From: Pseudomonadota bacterium
GTDB lineage: Bacteria > Myxococcota_A > UBA796 > SXON01
Length of the DNA: 32,064 bases
NCBI GenBank assembly: GCA_005776735.1
Contig: SXOM01000167.1
Location: 1-32,064 of the forward strand
Direction: 5' to 3'
A model generated the notes under the pieces. The model was not told the DNA's origin. It was given only the letters and a program-made list of their open reading frames with translations, and did no database searches. Below are positions 1 to 8,044 of the stretch, in pieces. Numbering within the stretch: the stretch's first letter is position 1; each line of letters opens with the position of its first letter. A program made the translations under genes and the position numbers.

Positions 1-4
1 CGGC

Positions 5-49
5 GGCGCCGGGCGGGGTCGGCCGCCTTCGGGACGGTCGCGCGGCGCC
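5..49 (+). repeat. REP-like intergenic hairpin repeat, copy A
   Basis: A 45-nt GC-rich element whose ends, GGCGCCG and CGGCGCC, are perfect inverted complements. Its inside can form a second stem closed by a TTCG tetraloop (about 21-41, with one bulged A). It shares its end sequences and the core CGGGACGGTCGCG with the copy at 30,159-30,202. The core alone also occurs at 17,460-17,472 (reverse strand) and 24,018-24,030. It lies just beyond the stop codon of pfaD. No T-tract follows, so it does not look like a classical intrinsic terminator. Confidence 0.6.
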
Positions 50-67
50 GCCCAGGGTGGGGCTCGG

Positions 68-1639
68 CTACAGCCCGAGCGGCGTGGGCCGGTAGTCGAA
101 CGCGGCCGCGGGGACCGGCACGCCGAAGGTGCGGAGCTGGGCGGCTCGCGTGACCACCGCGGCGCCTTCCAGCAGGTTCAGCGCGATCTGGCCCACCGTG
201 CGGGCCGCGGGTGCCTCGAGGAACGAGCCGCGCGCCCAGTCGTTGAACGCGCCCATCGCCGGGCCGCACCACACCTGGTAGTCGAGGACCCGGTCGGGGT
301 CGCCGTCGATGGCCCACCGGCTCGCTTTGCCCAGGTACCACCGGAACACCAGCGCCATCCGGTGCTTGGGCTCCTTCCGGGCGCGCTCGAGCTGCGCGGG
401 GTCGCGGGCGGCGAAGAACGCCTCGGTCTGCGCCCACACCGCGTCGAGCGGCGCACGGAAGACTTCGCGTTCCAGACGCTGGCGGTCGGCGGGGGGCAAG
501 GACTCGAGGCTGTCGTGGCGCAGGTACAGGTCACGCAACGACTGGCCGCGGGCGGCGAACATCGTGCCGCGGCGGAGCACCTGCACCTGCACGCCCATCT
601 CGAACATGTCGGCGGCCGGCGCCATCGCGACGTCGGCGAGCTGCGCCTTGGCGAGCAGCTCGCGCGCGGCCGGCGCGATGCCCGACTCGACCGCCGCCTG
701 GTTGACGGAGCCGGTCATCACGTACGCGGCGCCCATCCCGAAGGCCGCCGCCACGCTCGCTGGCGTGCCGATGCCGCCGGCGGCGCCGACGCGCGGAACG
801 GTGGTGTACCCCCGCTCGCGCGCGATGTGCTGCGCGAGGTCGCGGATGACCGGGAACGTGGCCACCAGGGGGCGGTTGTCGGTGTGGCCGCCCGAGTCGG
901 CCTCGACGGTGATGTCCTCGGCGACCGCGACCGTGCGGGCCAAGGCCGCTTCGGCGGCGGTGAGCTTGCCGTCGCGGACCAGGCCGTCGAGGAGCGCGGC
1001 GGGCGCGGGCTCGAGGAACTGGCGGGCGACCTCGGCGCGGCTGACCTTGGCCACCACGCGGTGCTTGCGCACCACCCGGCCGTCGGCGCCGCGCGTGAGC
1101 CCCGCGGCCGCATAGCGCACCACCGACGCCGTGATGCGCATGAAGGCGCTGGCTTCGACGGTTCGCACGCCGCGGGCGACGAGCAGATCGGCGACCTCGG
1201 CCTCGACGCGCGGCTCCTGCGGGGAGTGGATGAGGTTGACGCCGAACGGGGCGTCGCCGAGCTCGGCCTGGAGCCGATCCACCGCCTTGGCGACACGCTC
1301 CGGCATCAGGCCGGCCGCGCCGAAGAAGCCGAGGCAACCGGCGCGCGACGCGGCCACGACCACCTCGACCGTGGCGATCCCGTTGGCCATCGCGCCGGTG
1401 CAGTACGCGAAGCGGGTGCCGTGGGCCTCGCAGAACGCGCGGTCGCCGAGCCACTCCGGGTACAGCGGCGGCAGGGCGCCGAGCCAGTCGACCCCCGCGT
1501 CGACGCCGGGCGCGGCGGGTGCGACGCCGATGCGGCCCGCGGCGGGCGGGCGCTCGCGCACGACGTGGAGGGGCTCGCGGACGCGGGCGCACGCGGCCGC
1601 GATCTCGTCGGGGGTGAAGGCGCAGGGGAGGGGATTCAC
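68..1639 (-). CDS. pfaD: PfaD-family enoyl reductase (polyunsaturated fatty acid/polyketide type)
   Basis: A 523-residue protein of the PfaD family, an FMN-dependent TIM-barrel related to nitronate monooxygenases and trans-acting enoyl reductases. In PUFA synthases PfaD reduces the enoyl intermediate on the PfaA-C megasynthase. Visible features are the N-terminal segment with YCTGAMANGIA, the barrel stretch VEADSGGHTDNRPLVATFP, the phosphate-binding glycine-rich part VGAAGGIGTPASVAAAFGMG followed by MTGSVNQAAVESG, and the C-terminal RWYLGKASRWAIDGDPDRV, which is typical of PfaD. The length agrees with the family (about 520-550). Translation starts at GTG (1,637-1,639), where the N-terminus aligns with a usual family start. 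The gene is divergent from the next one, with 46 bp between starts. No pfaA, pfaB or pfaC lies in the window, so it is either an orphan or at the end of a cluster beyond the left edge. Confidence 0.93.
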   Translation of the reverse strand: MNPLPCAFTPDEIAAACARVREPLHVVRERPPAAGRIGVAPAAPGVDAGVDWLGALPPLYPEWLGDRAFCEAHGTRFAYCTGAMANGIATVEVVVAASRAGCLGFFGAAGLMPERVAKAVDRLQAELGDAPFGVNLIHSPQEPRVEAEVADLLVARGVRTVEASAFMRITASVVRYAAAGLTRGADGRVVRKHRVVAKVSRAEVARQFLEPAPAALLDGLVRDGKLTAAEAALARTVAVAEDITVEADSGGHTDNRPLVATFPVIRDLAQHIARERGYTTVPRVGAAGGIGTPASVAAAFGMGAAYVMTGSVNQAAVESGIAPAARELLAKAQLADVAMAPAADMFEMGVQVQVLRRGTMFAARGQSLRDLYLRHDSLESLPPADRQRLEREVFRAPLDAVWAQTEAFFAARDPAQLERARKEPKHRMALVFRWYLGKASRWAIDGDPDRVLDYQVWCGPAMGAFNDWARGSFLEAPAARTVGQIALNLLEGAAVVTRAAQLRTFGVPVPAAAFDYRPTPLGL

Positions 1640-1673
1640 GCGCCGCCGATTAGTGCCCCGGGCCGCTCCGCGC

Positions 1674-1685
1674 TACGATCCGCCG
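1674..1685 (+). promoter_or_regulatory. Leaderless -10 element for the gene at 1,686
   Basis: TACGAT at 1,674-1,679 is followed by exactly 6 nt and then the GTG start, so a transcript starting at the normal distance from a -10 would begin at the start codon itself. No Shine-Dalgarno sequence is present. I see no clear -35. The same geometry occurs at three other genes in the window (13,660, 19,029 and 19,822). Confidence 0.45.
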
Positions 1686-2606
1686 GTGTTGATCGCCCTG
1701 TTCGCGTCCGCCCTCGCCGTGCCGGTGGCCGAGTGCCCCCGGCCGTTCACCTCCGCCGAGCTCTTGGCCGCGGCGGATGCGGCCGAGCGGCGCTTCGAAG
1801 AGCAGGACCCCGAAGGGTTCGACGCCGCGAGTCGCGAAGTGCAGGCACGACTCGGCTGCGTGGCCGATCCGCTCTCGGCACTCGACGTGGTGCGGGTGCA
1901 GCGGGTCATGGCGCTCGGTGCATTTTTTGCGCAGAACGACGCGCGGATGCGCGCCGCGGTCGCGGCGATGGTGCAGGTCGACATCACCGCACGTTTCCCC
2001 GAAAATGTGATTCCCAGTGGGCACAAGCTCGACAAGCTGGTCGACGAGCTGGCCGGCCTGCCCCACTCCGAGGGCACGCCGCTGCGCAGCTTCCCCGACG
2101 GCTGGATCGAGGTCAACGGGGCCTATGCGCCCACCGTCGCGGCCGACGTGTCGGCCACGCTCCAGCGGCTCGACAACCAGGGGAAGGTGGTGGAAACCCG
2201 GTACTGGACCCCGGGCGACGATCTCGGGGATTGGGTGTCTGCAACCGGGCAGACTACCGATGTTCCGCCGCCGCCGCAGGCGCGAAAGCGGCCCCCGGTC
2301 AAGCTCCCCGGCAAGGCGACGCCGGGGGCCACCACGCCCGGAAAGCTCACGACCGGGGCCCAGATCGCGAAGGAGAACGCGACCGCGCGCCACACCGCGC
2401 TCATCGCCTCCAGCGGCACCGCGCTCGTCGCGACCGGCGTCGTGTACGCCCTCGCCGCCGATGCCAAGAGCAGGGCGTTGGACCCCCAGGTTCCCGAGGT
2501 CGAAGCGATGGCGTGGCGCGACCAGGCCAACGGCCTCACCTGGGGGTGGATCGCGGGCTCGGTGGTGAGCGGCGGCTTGATGACCACGCTCGTGGTCACC
2601 TGGTAG
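1686..2606 (+). CDS. Exported protein of unknown function with C-terminal membrane hairpin
   Basis: A 306-residue protein I cannot assign to a named family. The open frame extends further upstream, but the GTG at 1,686 is preferred because it begins directly with a secretion signal (VLIALFASALAVPVAECP, likely cleaved near residue 13) and because upstream codons overlap the pfaD coding strand. The middle part contains a conserved-looking segment around FPDGWIEVNGAYAPTVAADV and a Pro-rich linker VPPPPQARKRPPVKLPGKA. Two hydrophobic segments near the C-terminus (ALIASSGTALVATGVVYALA and WGWIAGSVVSGGLMTTLVV) form a membrane hairpin. This layout, a periplasmic domain, a Pro/Lys linker and two terminal helices, is common among uncharacterised myxobacterial envelope proteins. 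It is transcribed divergently from pfaD. Confidence 0.75.
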   Translation: MLIALFASALAVPVAECPRPFTSAELLAAADAAERRFEEQDPEGFDAASREVQARLGCVADPLSALDVVRVQRVMALGAFFAQNDARMRAAVAAMVQVDITARFPENVIPSGHKLDKLVDELAGLPHSEGTPLRSFPDGWIEVNGAYAPTVAADVSATLQRLDNQGKVVETRYWTPGDDLGDWVSATGQTTDVPPPPQARKRPPVKLPGKATPGATTPGKLTTGAQIAKENATARHTALIASSGTALVATGVVYALAADAKSRALDPQVPEVEAMAWRDQANGLTWGWIAGSVVSGGLMTTLVVTW

Positions 2607-2647
2607 CGGGGGGGCCGGCCCGGCGCGACGGCGGGGCGTCCGCCGGC

Positions 2648-2653
2648 TATAAA
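2648..2653 (+). promoter_or_regulatory. Candidate -10 (TATAAA) for the MopE/LTD lipoprotein gene
   Basis: TATAAA stands out in an otherwise very GC-rich 86-bp gap and lies 39 bp before the ATG at 2,693, giving a predicted leader of about 33 nt. No convincing -35 is seen. Confidence 0.35.
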
Positions 2654-2692
2654 GGAGACACCCGCGCGTCCGACTCCAACGTCGAGGTCTCC

Positions 2693-5600
2693 ATGCTCCG
2701 TACCCGTCTCGTGGCCCCCGGCCTGCTCCTCCTCCTCGCCGCCTGCGCCGAGGCGCCGGTCGGGGACACCTCGCTGGACTCCGCACGCCCGGGTGTCGAC
2801 ACCGCCGGTGCCGCCAAGGTGATCGTCTCCAGCGCCGACGGCGACGGCGACGGCTACGACTCGAGCGTCGACTGCGACGACACCAACGCGAGCATCAACC
2901 CCGGGGCGGCGGAGTCCGACAACCTCACCGACGACGACTGCGACGGGTATGTCGACGAAGACTTCGTCGCGGCGGGCGACGTCCTCATCACCGAGGTCAA
3001 CAAGCGCTCGTTCGTGGGCGGCACGCTGGTGCAGTACAACGCGTCCTGGGTCGAGGTGTACAACAACAGCACGCGCACCGTCGACATGTCGAACTGGACC
3101 ATCGCGCGCGGCCACAGCACCGGGCAGCAGGTCGCGCTCGATCCCGCGTCGGCGCCGATCCTCGCCCCTGGCGACTACGCGGTCTTCTGCGACACCAACG
3201 ACTACGAGGGCAGCGCGGCCGCCTACCCGCTCACCTGCGACTACTACTGGGGCGACGAGTCCCAGGCGGCCACCTACCAGGGCGCGTACCACAACAACGT
3301 CTGGTACATGCGCAAGGACTCCGACGCCTTCGCGCTCTACGTCAATGGCAACCGCAGCACCGGCACGTTGGTCGACAAGGTCGACTACTACTACGACGCC
3401 ACCAGCGGCTACTGGCCGTACCAGGTGCGGTTCTCGATGTCGCTCGACCCGGCGTACTACGACGCCACGCTCAACGACAACGTCGGCGCGTGGTGCACCA
3501 CCAACGAAAACGCCTCCAACCTCGGCGTGCCGAGCACCACCTACCGCTGGTACGACGTCTCCGGCTCGGCCTACGACGAGTACGGCACCCCGGGCGCCGA
3601 AGGCACCGACTGCCAGAACGACCCCGACCTCGACGGCGACAGCTACAGCGGCGCCACCGACTGTGACGACGGCGACGCCGCGATCAACCCCGGCGCCACC
3701 GAGGTGTGCGACGGGGTCGACAACGACTGCGACGGGAACGTCGACAACGCGGGCGGCTACCTCGACGCCGACCTCGACGGCTACGGCGATCCCGCGTCGC
3801 CGGGCGGCTGCTCGGGGTCGGGCACCTACGTCACCAACAGCGACGACTGCGACGACACCAACGCCGCGGTGAGCCCCGCCGAGGTCGAAGCCGACAACCT
3901 GGTCGACGACGACTGTGACGGCTGGGTCGACGAAGACTTCGTCGCCGCCGGCGACCTCGTCATCAACGAGATCAACAAGCGCACGCTCAACGGCGGCACG
4001 GCGCTGGACAACGACGGGAGCTGGGTCGAGGTCTACAACACCTCGGCGCGCTCGGTGAGCCTCGCCAACTGGGTCTTCGCCCGCGGCACGAGCTCCTCGG
4101 GCAACCAGATCTACGTCGACCCGGACACGGCGCCGGTGGTGGCGGCGGGCGGGTACGCGCTGTTGTGCGACTCCAACGACTTCGAAGGGAGCGCGGTCAC
4201 CTACCCGTTGGCCTGCGACTACTACTGGGGCGACGAGAGCCAGGCCGCCACCTACGTGGGCACCTACCACGACAACACGTTCTACATCCGTCGCGACGCC
4301 GACACGCTCGCGCTGTACATCGGTGGCGACCGGACCACGGGCACGCTGATGGACAGCGTGGTGTACGCGTCGGGGTGGCCGAGCAAGGCCCGCTGGTCGA
4401 TCGGGCTCGACCCCGACACGCAGGACACCACGAGCAACGACAGCTCCGCGTCGTGGTGCAACACCAACCTCGGCGTCGAGAGCGACAGCTACCGGTGGTG
4501 GGACAGCTCGGGCACCACGCACGACGAGTACGGCACGCCCGGGGCCGCCAACTACGACTGCGCCACCGACCTCGACGGCGACGGCTACGACACCACCACC
4601 GACTGCGACGACACCGACAACACGATCAACCCCGGCGCGACCGAGGTGTGCGACGGCGTCGACAACGACTGCGACACCCTCATCGACGAGGGCCTGGGCG
4701 GCACGACCTACTACGCCGACGCCGACGCCGACACCTACGGCGATCTGGCCACCACCACCACGAGCTGCTCGGGTAGCCCGCCGGTGGGCTACGTCGCCGA
4801 CAGCACCGACTGCGACGACACCGACGCCAGCGTCAACCCCGCGGCCACCGAGGTGTGCGGCGACGGCATCGACCAGGACTGCGTCGACAACAGCGCAGTG
4901 TGCGAGTTCTCCGGCACGCAGGAGATCAAGGCGGCCTACGACTTCCGGGCCTACGGCACCGCCGCGAACATGGCGGTCGGCACCGCGGTGTGCAACAACG
5001 GCGACTACGACGGCGACGGTTACGACGACGTGGTCGTGGGCCAGGGCTTCTACGACGGCACCGCCACCGACATGGGCCGGGTCAACCTGTGGTACGGCCC
5101 GGTCACCACCGCCGACGACCTCACGACCGCCGACTACACCATCGACGGCGACTCCAGCCGCAACAGCGACCAGTTCGGCTCGACCACCCGCTTCGCCGGC
5201 GACGTCGACAACGACGGCAGCGACGACCTGTTCGCGGCCGCGTGGCGTTCGCACGCCGACGACCGCGGCACCGCCTACCTGTTCTACGGCGGCAACGCGT
5301 CGAGCTCGGTCAGCGGCGCCGACGCGAGCTTCAGCATGACCGGCACCACCACCTACGTCGGCTTCGCGCTCGACGGCGGCGACGCCGACGGCGACCTGCA
5401 GTCCGACGTCATCGTGAGCGCGTACGGCTACTCGTCCGGCGCGGGCCTGGTCGCCTACTACGACGCCACCACGATCAGCGGCGCGGAGGACCTGTCCACG
5501 TCGGCGACGGCGCTCTTCACCAGCGCCACCGCGGGCGAGAACCTCGGGTACTCCATCGCCATGGGCGACGTCGACAACGACGGCCTCGCCGACGCCATCC

Positions 5601-6265
5601 TCGGCGCGCCTTCGGCGTCGAGCGCCACCGCCACGGGCGGGGTGTACGTGTACCTCGGCCTCGGCTCGCTCACGGGCACGCTCGCCACGACCGCGGCCGA
5701 CTTCGTGCTCACCGGGGGCACTGCCGCCGATCGGGCCGGTCTCTCGGTCGCGGCGCTCGGCGACCACGACGGCGACGGCGCGGGCGACTTCGCCCTCGGC
5801 GCCGACAAGTCCGACCTCGCGTCGGCCGACGCAGGCGCGGTCTACATCATCACGACCTTGCCCACCGCGTCCAGCACCGCGGCGGCGGCGGCGGAGTCCA
5901 TCCTCACCGGCGAGGTCGCGTCCGACTTCTTCGGCCGCAGCGTGGCGAACGTCGGCGACGAGAACGGCGACGGCACCACCGAGATCATGGTGGGCGCGAC
6001 GGCGTGGGACTACGGCTCGCTCAGCGGCGCGGGCGCGGCCTACCTGTGGTACGGCCCGGTCGCGAGCGGCACCACGAGCGCGTCGACCTACGACGCCCGG
6101 TGGACGGGCGCGAACACCTCCGACGCGGTCGGCTACCAGCTGAGCGGCGGCGGCGACGTCAACAACGACGGCCTCGCGGACTGGATGTCGAGCGCCACGA
6201 GCTGGGACGGCTTCGGCTACCTCAACTCGGGTGGCTCGTGGTTGTACTACGGCCAAGGCCAGTAG
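2693..6265 (+). CDS. Large lipoprotein: MopE metal-binding motifs, two lamin-tail domains, FG-GAP propeller
   Basis: A 1,190-residue surface or secreted protein. The start is the ATG at 2,693, because it opens with a lipoprotein signal (LLLLLAAC, lipidated Cys about residue 18). Domain order: a MopE-type motif (GDGDGYDSSVDCDDTNASI to DDDCDGYVDED, about residues 49-90); a lamin-tail-like domain (from VLITEVNKRS, with WVEVYNNSTRTVDMSNWTI, about 95-300); a second MopE block (about 305-420); a second lamin-tail domain (VINEINKRTLNGG, about 423-625); a third MopE block (about 625-745); and an FG-GAP/integrin-alpha-like beta-propeller with repeated DxDxDGxxD loops (about 750-1,190). MopE motifs pair Asp-rich loops with conserved Cys and are linked to Ca/Cu binding. 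The MopE plus lamin-tail unit is an internal duplication. Role inferred: calcium-stabilised cell-surface or adhesive protein. The opposite strand is also open over most of its length, a codon-usage artefact. Confidence 0.85.
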   Translation: MLRTRLVAPGLLLLLAACAEAPVGDTSLDSARPGVDTAGAAKVIVSSADGDGDGYDSSVDCDDTNASINPGAAESDNLTDDDCDGYVDEDFVAAGDVLITEVNKRSFVGGTLVQYNASWVEVYNNSTRTVDMSNWTIARGHSTGQQVALDPASAPILAPGDYAVFCDTNDYEGSAAAYPLTCDYYWGDESQAATYQGAYHNNVWYMRKDSDAFALYVNGNRSTGTLVDKVDYYYDATSGYWPYQVRFSMSLDPAYYDATLNDNVGAWCTTNENASNLGVPSTTYRWYDVSGSAYDEYGTPGAEGTDCQNDPDLDGDSYSGATDCDDGDAAINPGATEVCDGVDNDCDGNVDNAGGYLDADLDGYGDPASPGGCSGSGTYVTNSDDCDDTNAAVSPAEVEADNLVDDDCDGWVDEDFVAAGDLVINEINKRTLNGGTALDNDGSWVEVYNTSARSVSLANWVFARGTSSSGNQIYVDPDTAPVVAAGGYALLCDSNDFEGSAVTYPLACDYYWGDESQAATYVGTYHDNTFYIRRDADTLALYIGGDRTTGTLMDSVVYASGWPSKARWSIGLDPDTQDTTSNDSSASWCNTNLGVESDSYRWWDSSGTTHDEYGTPGAANYDCATDLDGDGYDTTTDCDDTDNTINPGATEVCDGVDNDCDTLIDEGLGGTTYYADADADTYGDLATTTTSCSGSPPVGYVADSTDCDDTDASVNPAATEVCGDGIDQDCVDNSAVCEFSGTQEIKAAYDFRAYGTAANMAVGTAVCNNGDYDGDGYDDVVVGQGFYDGTATDMGRVNLWYGPVTTADDLTTADYTIDGDSSRNSDQFGSTTRFAGDVDNDGSDDLFAAAWRSHADDRGTAYLFYGGNASSSVSGADASFSMTGTTTYVGFALDGGDADGDLQSDVIVSAYGYSSGAGLVAYYDATTISGAEDLSTSATALFTSATAGENLGYSIAMGDVDNDGLADAILGAPSASSATATGGVYVYLGLGSLTGTLATTAADFVLTGGTAADRAGLSVAALGDHDGDGAGDFALGADKSDLASADAGAVYIITTLPTASSTAAAAAESILTGEVASDFFGRSVANVGDENGDGTTEIMVGATAWDYGSLSGAGAAYLWYGPVASGTTSASTYDARWTGANTSDAVGYQLSGGGDVNNDGLADWMSSATSWDGFGYLNSGGSWLYYGQGQ

Positions 6266-6612
6266 TGCCGGGGGGGCCGGCCGACATCGACGCGGCCCTC
6301 GCGGCGGCGACGCCCGAGGCCGCGGCGGTCCTGGCCGAGATTCGTCGCCGGGTCAAGGCGGCGGTTCCCGACGCGGCGGAGTGCATCGGCTACCAGATGC
6401 CCGCCTTCCGTCTCAAGCGCATTTTCTTCTACTTCGCGGCGTTCAAGAAGCACATCGGCGTATATCCCCCGCTTCGGGGCGACGCGGCGCTGGGGGCGGA
6501 GTGTGCGCCGTACCGGAACGAGAAGGGAAACCTCGCGTTCCCGCTCGACCGGCCGATCCCCTACGACCTGATCCAGCGGGTCGCGGTCGCCCTGGCCGCC
6601 GAAGCCGGGTAG
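6265..6612 (+). CDS. DUF1801 (YdhG-like) domain protein
   Basis: A 115-residue protein with the DUF1801 signature: an N-terminal helical part (AVLAEIRRRVKAAVPDA), then ECIGYQMPAFRLKRIFFYFA and KKHIGVYP, and a C-terminal helix after DRPIPYDLI. The family is small and cytosolic and its function is not established; some members are annotated as iron-chaperone-like. The chosen GTG at 6,265 shares its G with the TAG stop of the preceding lipoprotein gene (TAGTG), so translation may be coupled. The first residues (Val-Pro-Gly-Gly-Pro) are weakly conserved in type. It converges on epmA with only 7 bp between stops. Confidence 0.82.
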   Translation: MPGGPADIDAALAAATPEAAAVLAEIRRRVKAAVPDAAECIGYQMPAFRLKRIFFYFAAFKKHIGVYPPLRGDAALGAECAPYRNEKGNLAFPLDRPIPYDLIQRVAVALAAEAG

Positions 6613-6619
6613 CCGCGGT

Positions 6620-7459
6620 TCAGTCCGCTTCGTCGGGGAACCCCGCCGGTACGCGCACGTCCCGGATGTCGGTGGCGCCGGTGAGCGCCATCACGAGGCG
6701 GTCCACCCCGACGGCGATGCCGGCGCTGCGGGGGAATCGGTCCGACGCGTCGATCACCCCCACGTCGGTCGGGTGCGGCGCTCGCCCGCGCGCCGCGCGG
6801 GCCGCGGCGCTCGCGTCGAACCGGCGCGCGAGCTCGGGGCCGTCGCCGAGCTCGGAGAAGCCGTTGGCGAGCTCCAGGCCCCCCAGGTACAGCTCCAGGC
6901 GTTCGGCGACGGACCCACGCACTTCGGCCAGCGCGGCGTGCCGCGCCGGAAAGTCGAGCACCCAGGTCGGCGCGACCAGCGTCGGGTCGATCTGGTCGAC
7001 CCAGCGACGGTAGAAGGTGTCGTCGTCTTCGGGCACGTGCCCGCCGAACAACTCCGCCACGGTGGCCTGGTGGAAGTGTGGCCGCGCGACGCCCAACGCC
7101 TCGGCGGCGGCGTGCACCAGCCGCTCCACCACCGGGATCAGGTCCAGGTAGTTGGCATTGTGCAGGTACAACTCCAACATCGTGAACTCGCGGGCGTGGT
7201 GGCGCCCGCGCTCTTCGGCGCGGAAGACCGGCGTGATCGCGTAGATGCGCGGCAGGCCCGCGGCGAGCACCCGCTTCAGCGCGAACTCCGGCGAGGTGTG
7301 GAGCCACCCCTCCGCGCACGGCACGGCCTCGAGGTTCTCCTCGAGCGCGGGACCGGGCACGAGCACCGGCGGCTCGACCAGGACGAAGCCCTCCGCCCAG
7401 AGCGTCGTGTGCAACGCGCGTAGCACCGCCGCGCGTGCGCGCAGCAGGCCGACGTTCAC
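6620..7459 (-). CDS. epmA: EF-P--(R)-beta-lysine ligase EpmA (PoxA/GenX/YjeA)
   Basis: A 279-residue paralogue of the class II lysyl-tRNA synthetase catalytic core without the anticodon-binding domain. EpmA activates (R)-beta-lysine and attaches it to the conserved lysine of EF-P. Visible class II motifs: a motif 2 region YAITPVFRAEERGRHHAREF followed by TMLELY, the substrate pocket HTSPEFALKRVLAAG, GIELAN-like LGGLELANGFSEL, and motif 3 GIAVGVDRLVMAL near the C-terminus. It is shorter than E. coli EpmA (325 residues), mostly at the N-terminus. Start GTG at 7,457-7,459; no strong Shine-Dalgarno is visible. It follows efp on the same strand after 21 bp, so the two are likely co-transcribed, and epmB is next door. 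This context makes EpmA far more likely than a true lysyl-tRNA synthetase. Confidence 0.95.
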   Translation of the reverse strand: MNVGLLRARAAVLRALHTTLWAEGFVLVEPPVLVPGPALEENLEAVPCAEGWLHTSPEFALKRVLAAGLPRIYAITPVFRAEERGRHHAREFTMLELYLHNANYLDLIPVVERLVHAAAEALGVARPHFHQATVAELFGGHVPEDDDTFYRRWVDQIDPTLVAPTWVLDFPARHAALAEVRGSVAERLELYLGGLELANGFSELGDGPELARRFDASAAARAARGRAPHPTDVGVIDASDRFPRSAGIAVGVDRLVMALTGATDIRDVRVPAGFPDEAD

Positions 7460-7480
7460 CGGGGTGGCCCGGGCTGCAGG

Positions 7481-8044
7481 CTAGAGGCGCGAGACGTAGG
7501 AGCCACCCTCGCGGGTGTCGACCTTGAGCAGGTCGCCTTCCTTGACGAAGATGGGCACCTGGATCTCGGCGCCGCACTCGAGCTTGCAGAGCTTGGTGAT
7601 GTTGTTGGACGTGTTGCCCTTCACGGCCGGCTCGGTGAACTGCACCTTGCTCTCGATGAAGTTCGGGAGGGTGACGTTGACCGCGCGGCCCTTGTAGAAC
7701 AGCACGTTGACCTCGAGGTTCTCCATCAGGAACTTCGCGTCGTCGCCGAGCACGGTGCCCTGGATCTCGACCTGCTCGTAGGTCTCGGTGTTCATGAAGG
7801 TGTACACACCCTGCTGCTCGTAGAGGAACTGCATCGGCTGCTCCTCCACATCCGCCTCGTCGAGGATCTCGCCGGTGCGGTAGGTGCGCTCGATCACGGC
7901 GCCGGTGAGCAGGTTCTTGAGCTTGGTGCGCGTGAACGCAGTGCCCTTGCCCGGCTTCACGAACTGGAAGTAGACGATGGTATAGGGAGCGCCTTCGGTC
8001 TCGACCTTGAGGCCGTTCCGGAAGTCCGAGGTTTCGTACGCCAT
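7481..8044 (-). CDS. efp: Translation elongation factor P
   Basis: A 187-residue EF-P, which enters stalled ribosomes between the P and E sites and promotes peptide-bond formation at polyproline stretches. The N-terminal KOW-like domain carries the modified-loop sequence VKPGKGTAF, with Lys33 at the place of the E. coli Lys34 that EpmA beta-lysylates. The middle OB domain includes YTFMNTETYEQ, and the C-terminal OB domain includes PAVKGNTSNNITK and ends VDTREGGSYVSRL, as in typical EF-P. Length matches the family. Start ATG at 8,042-8,044. Clustering with epmA and epmB supports beta-lysylation rather than rhamnosylation or an unmodified loop. Confidence 0.98.
   Translation of the reverse strand: MAYETSDFRNGLKVETEGAPYTIVYFQFVKPGKGTAFTRTKLKNLLTGAVIERTYRTGEILDEADVEEQPMQFLYEQQGVYTFMNTETYEQVEIQGTVLGDDAKFLMENLEVNVLFYKGRAVNVTLPNFIESKVQFTEPAVKGNTSNNITKLCKLECGAEIQVPIFVKEGDLLKVDTREGGSYVSRL

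Noticed and set aside
362..2692. N-terminal extension of the lipoprotein frame back to position 362
   Set aside because: The upstream open frame overlaps pfaD and the exported-protein gene and lacks sensible sequence; the lipoprotein signal at 2,693 fixes the start.
2123..6256. A 1,377-codon open frame on the minus strand opposite the MopE/lamin-tail gene
   Set aside because: It is Val/Ala/Arg/Gly-rich without any domain, and arises because Asp/Thr/Gly-rich codons (GAC, ACC, GGC) read backwards as GTC, GGT, GCC. The plus strand has a signal peptide and recognisable domains.
6613..6619. Intrinsic terminators between convergent genes (6,613-6,619; 10,737-10,776; 31,740-31,761)
   Set aside because: No stem-loop followed by a T-tract can be seen in these gaps.
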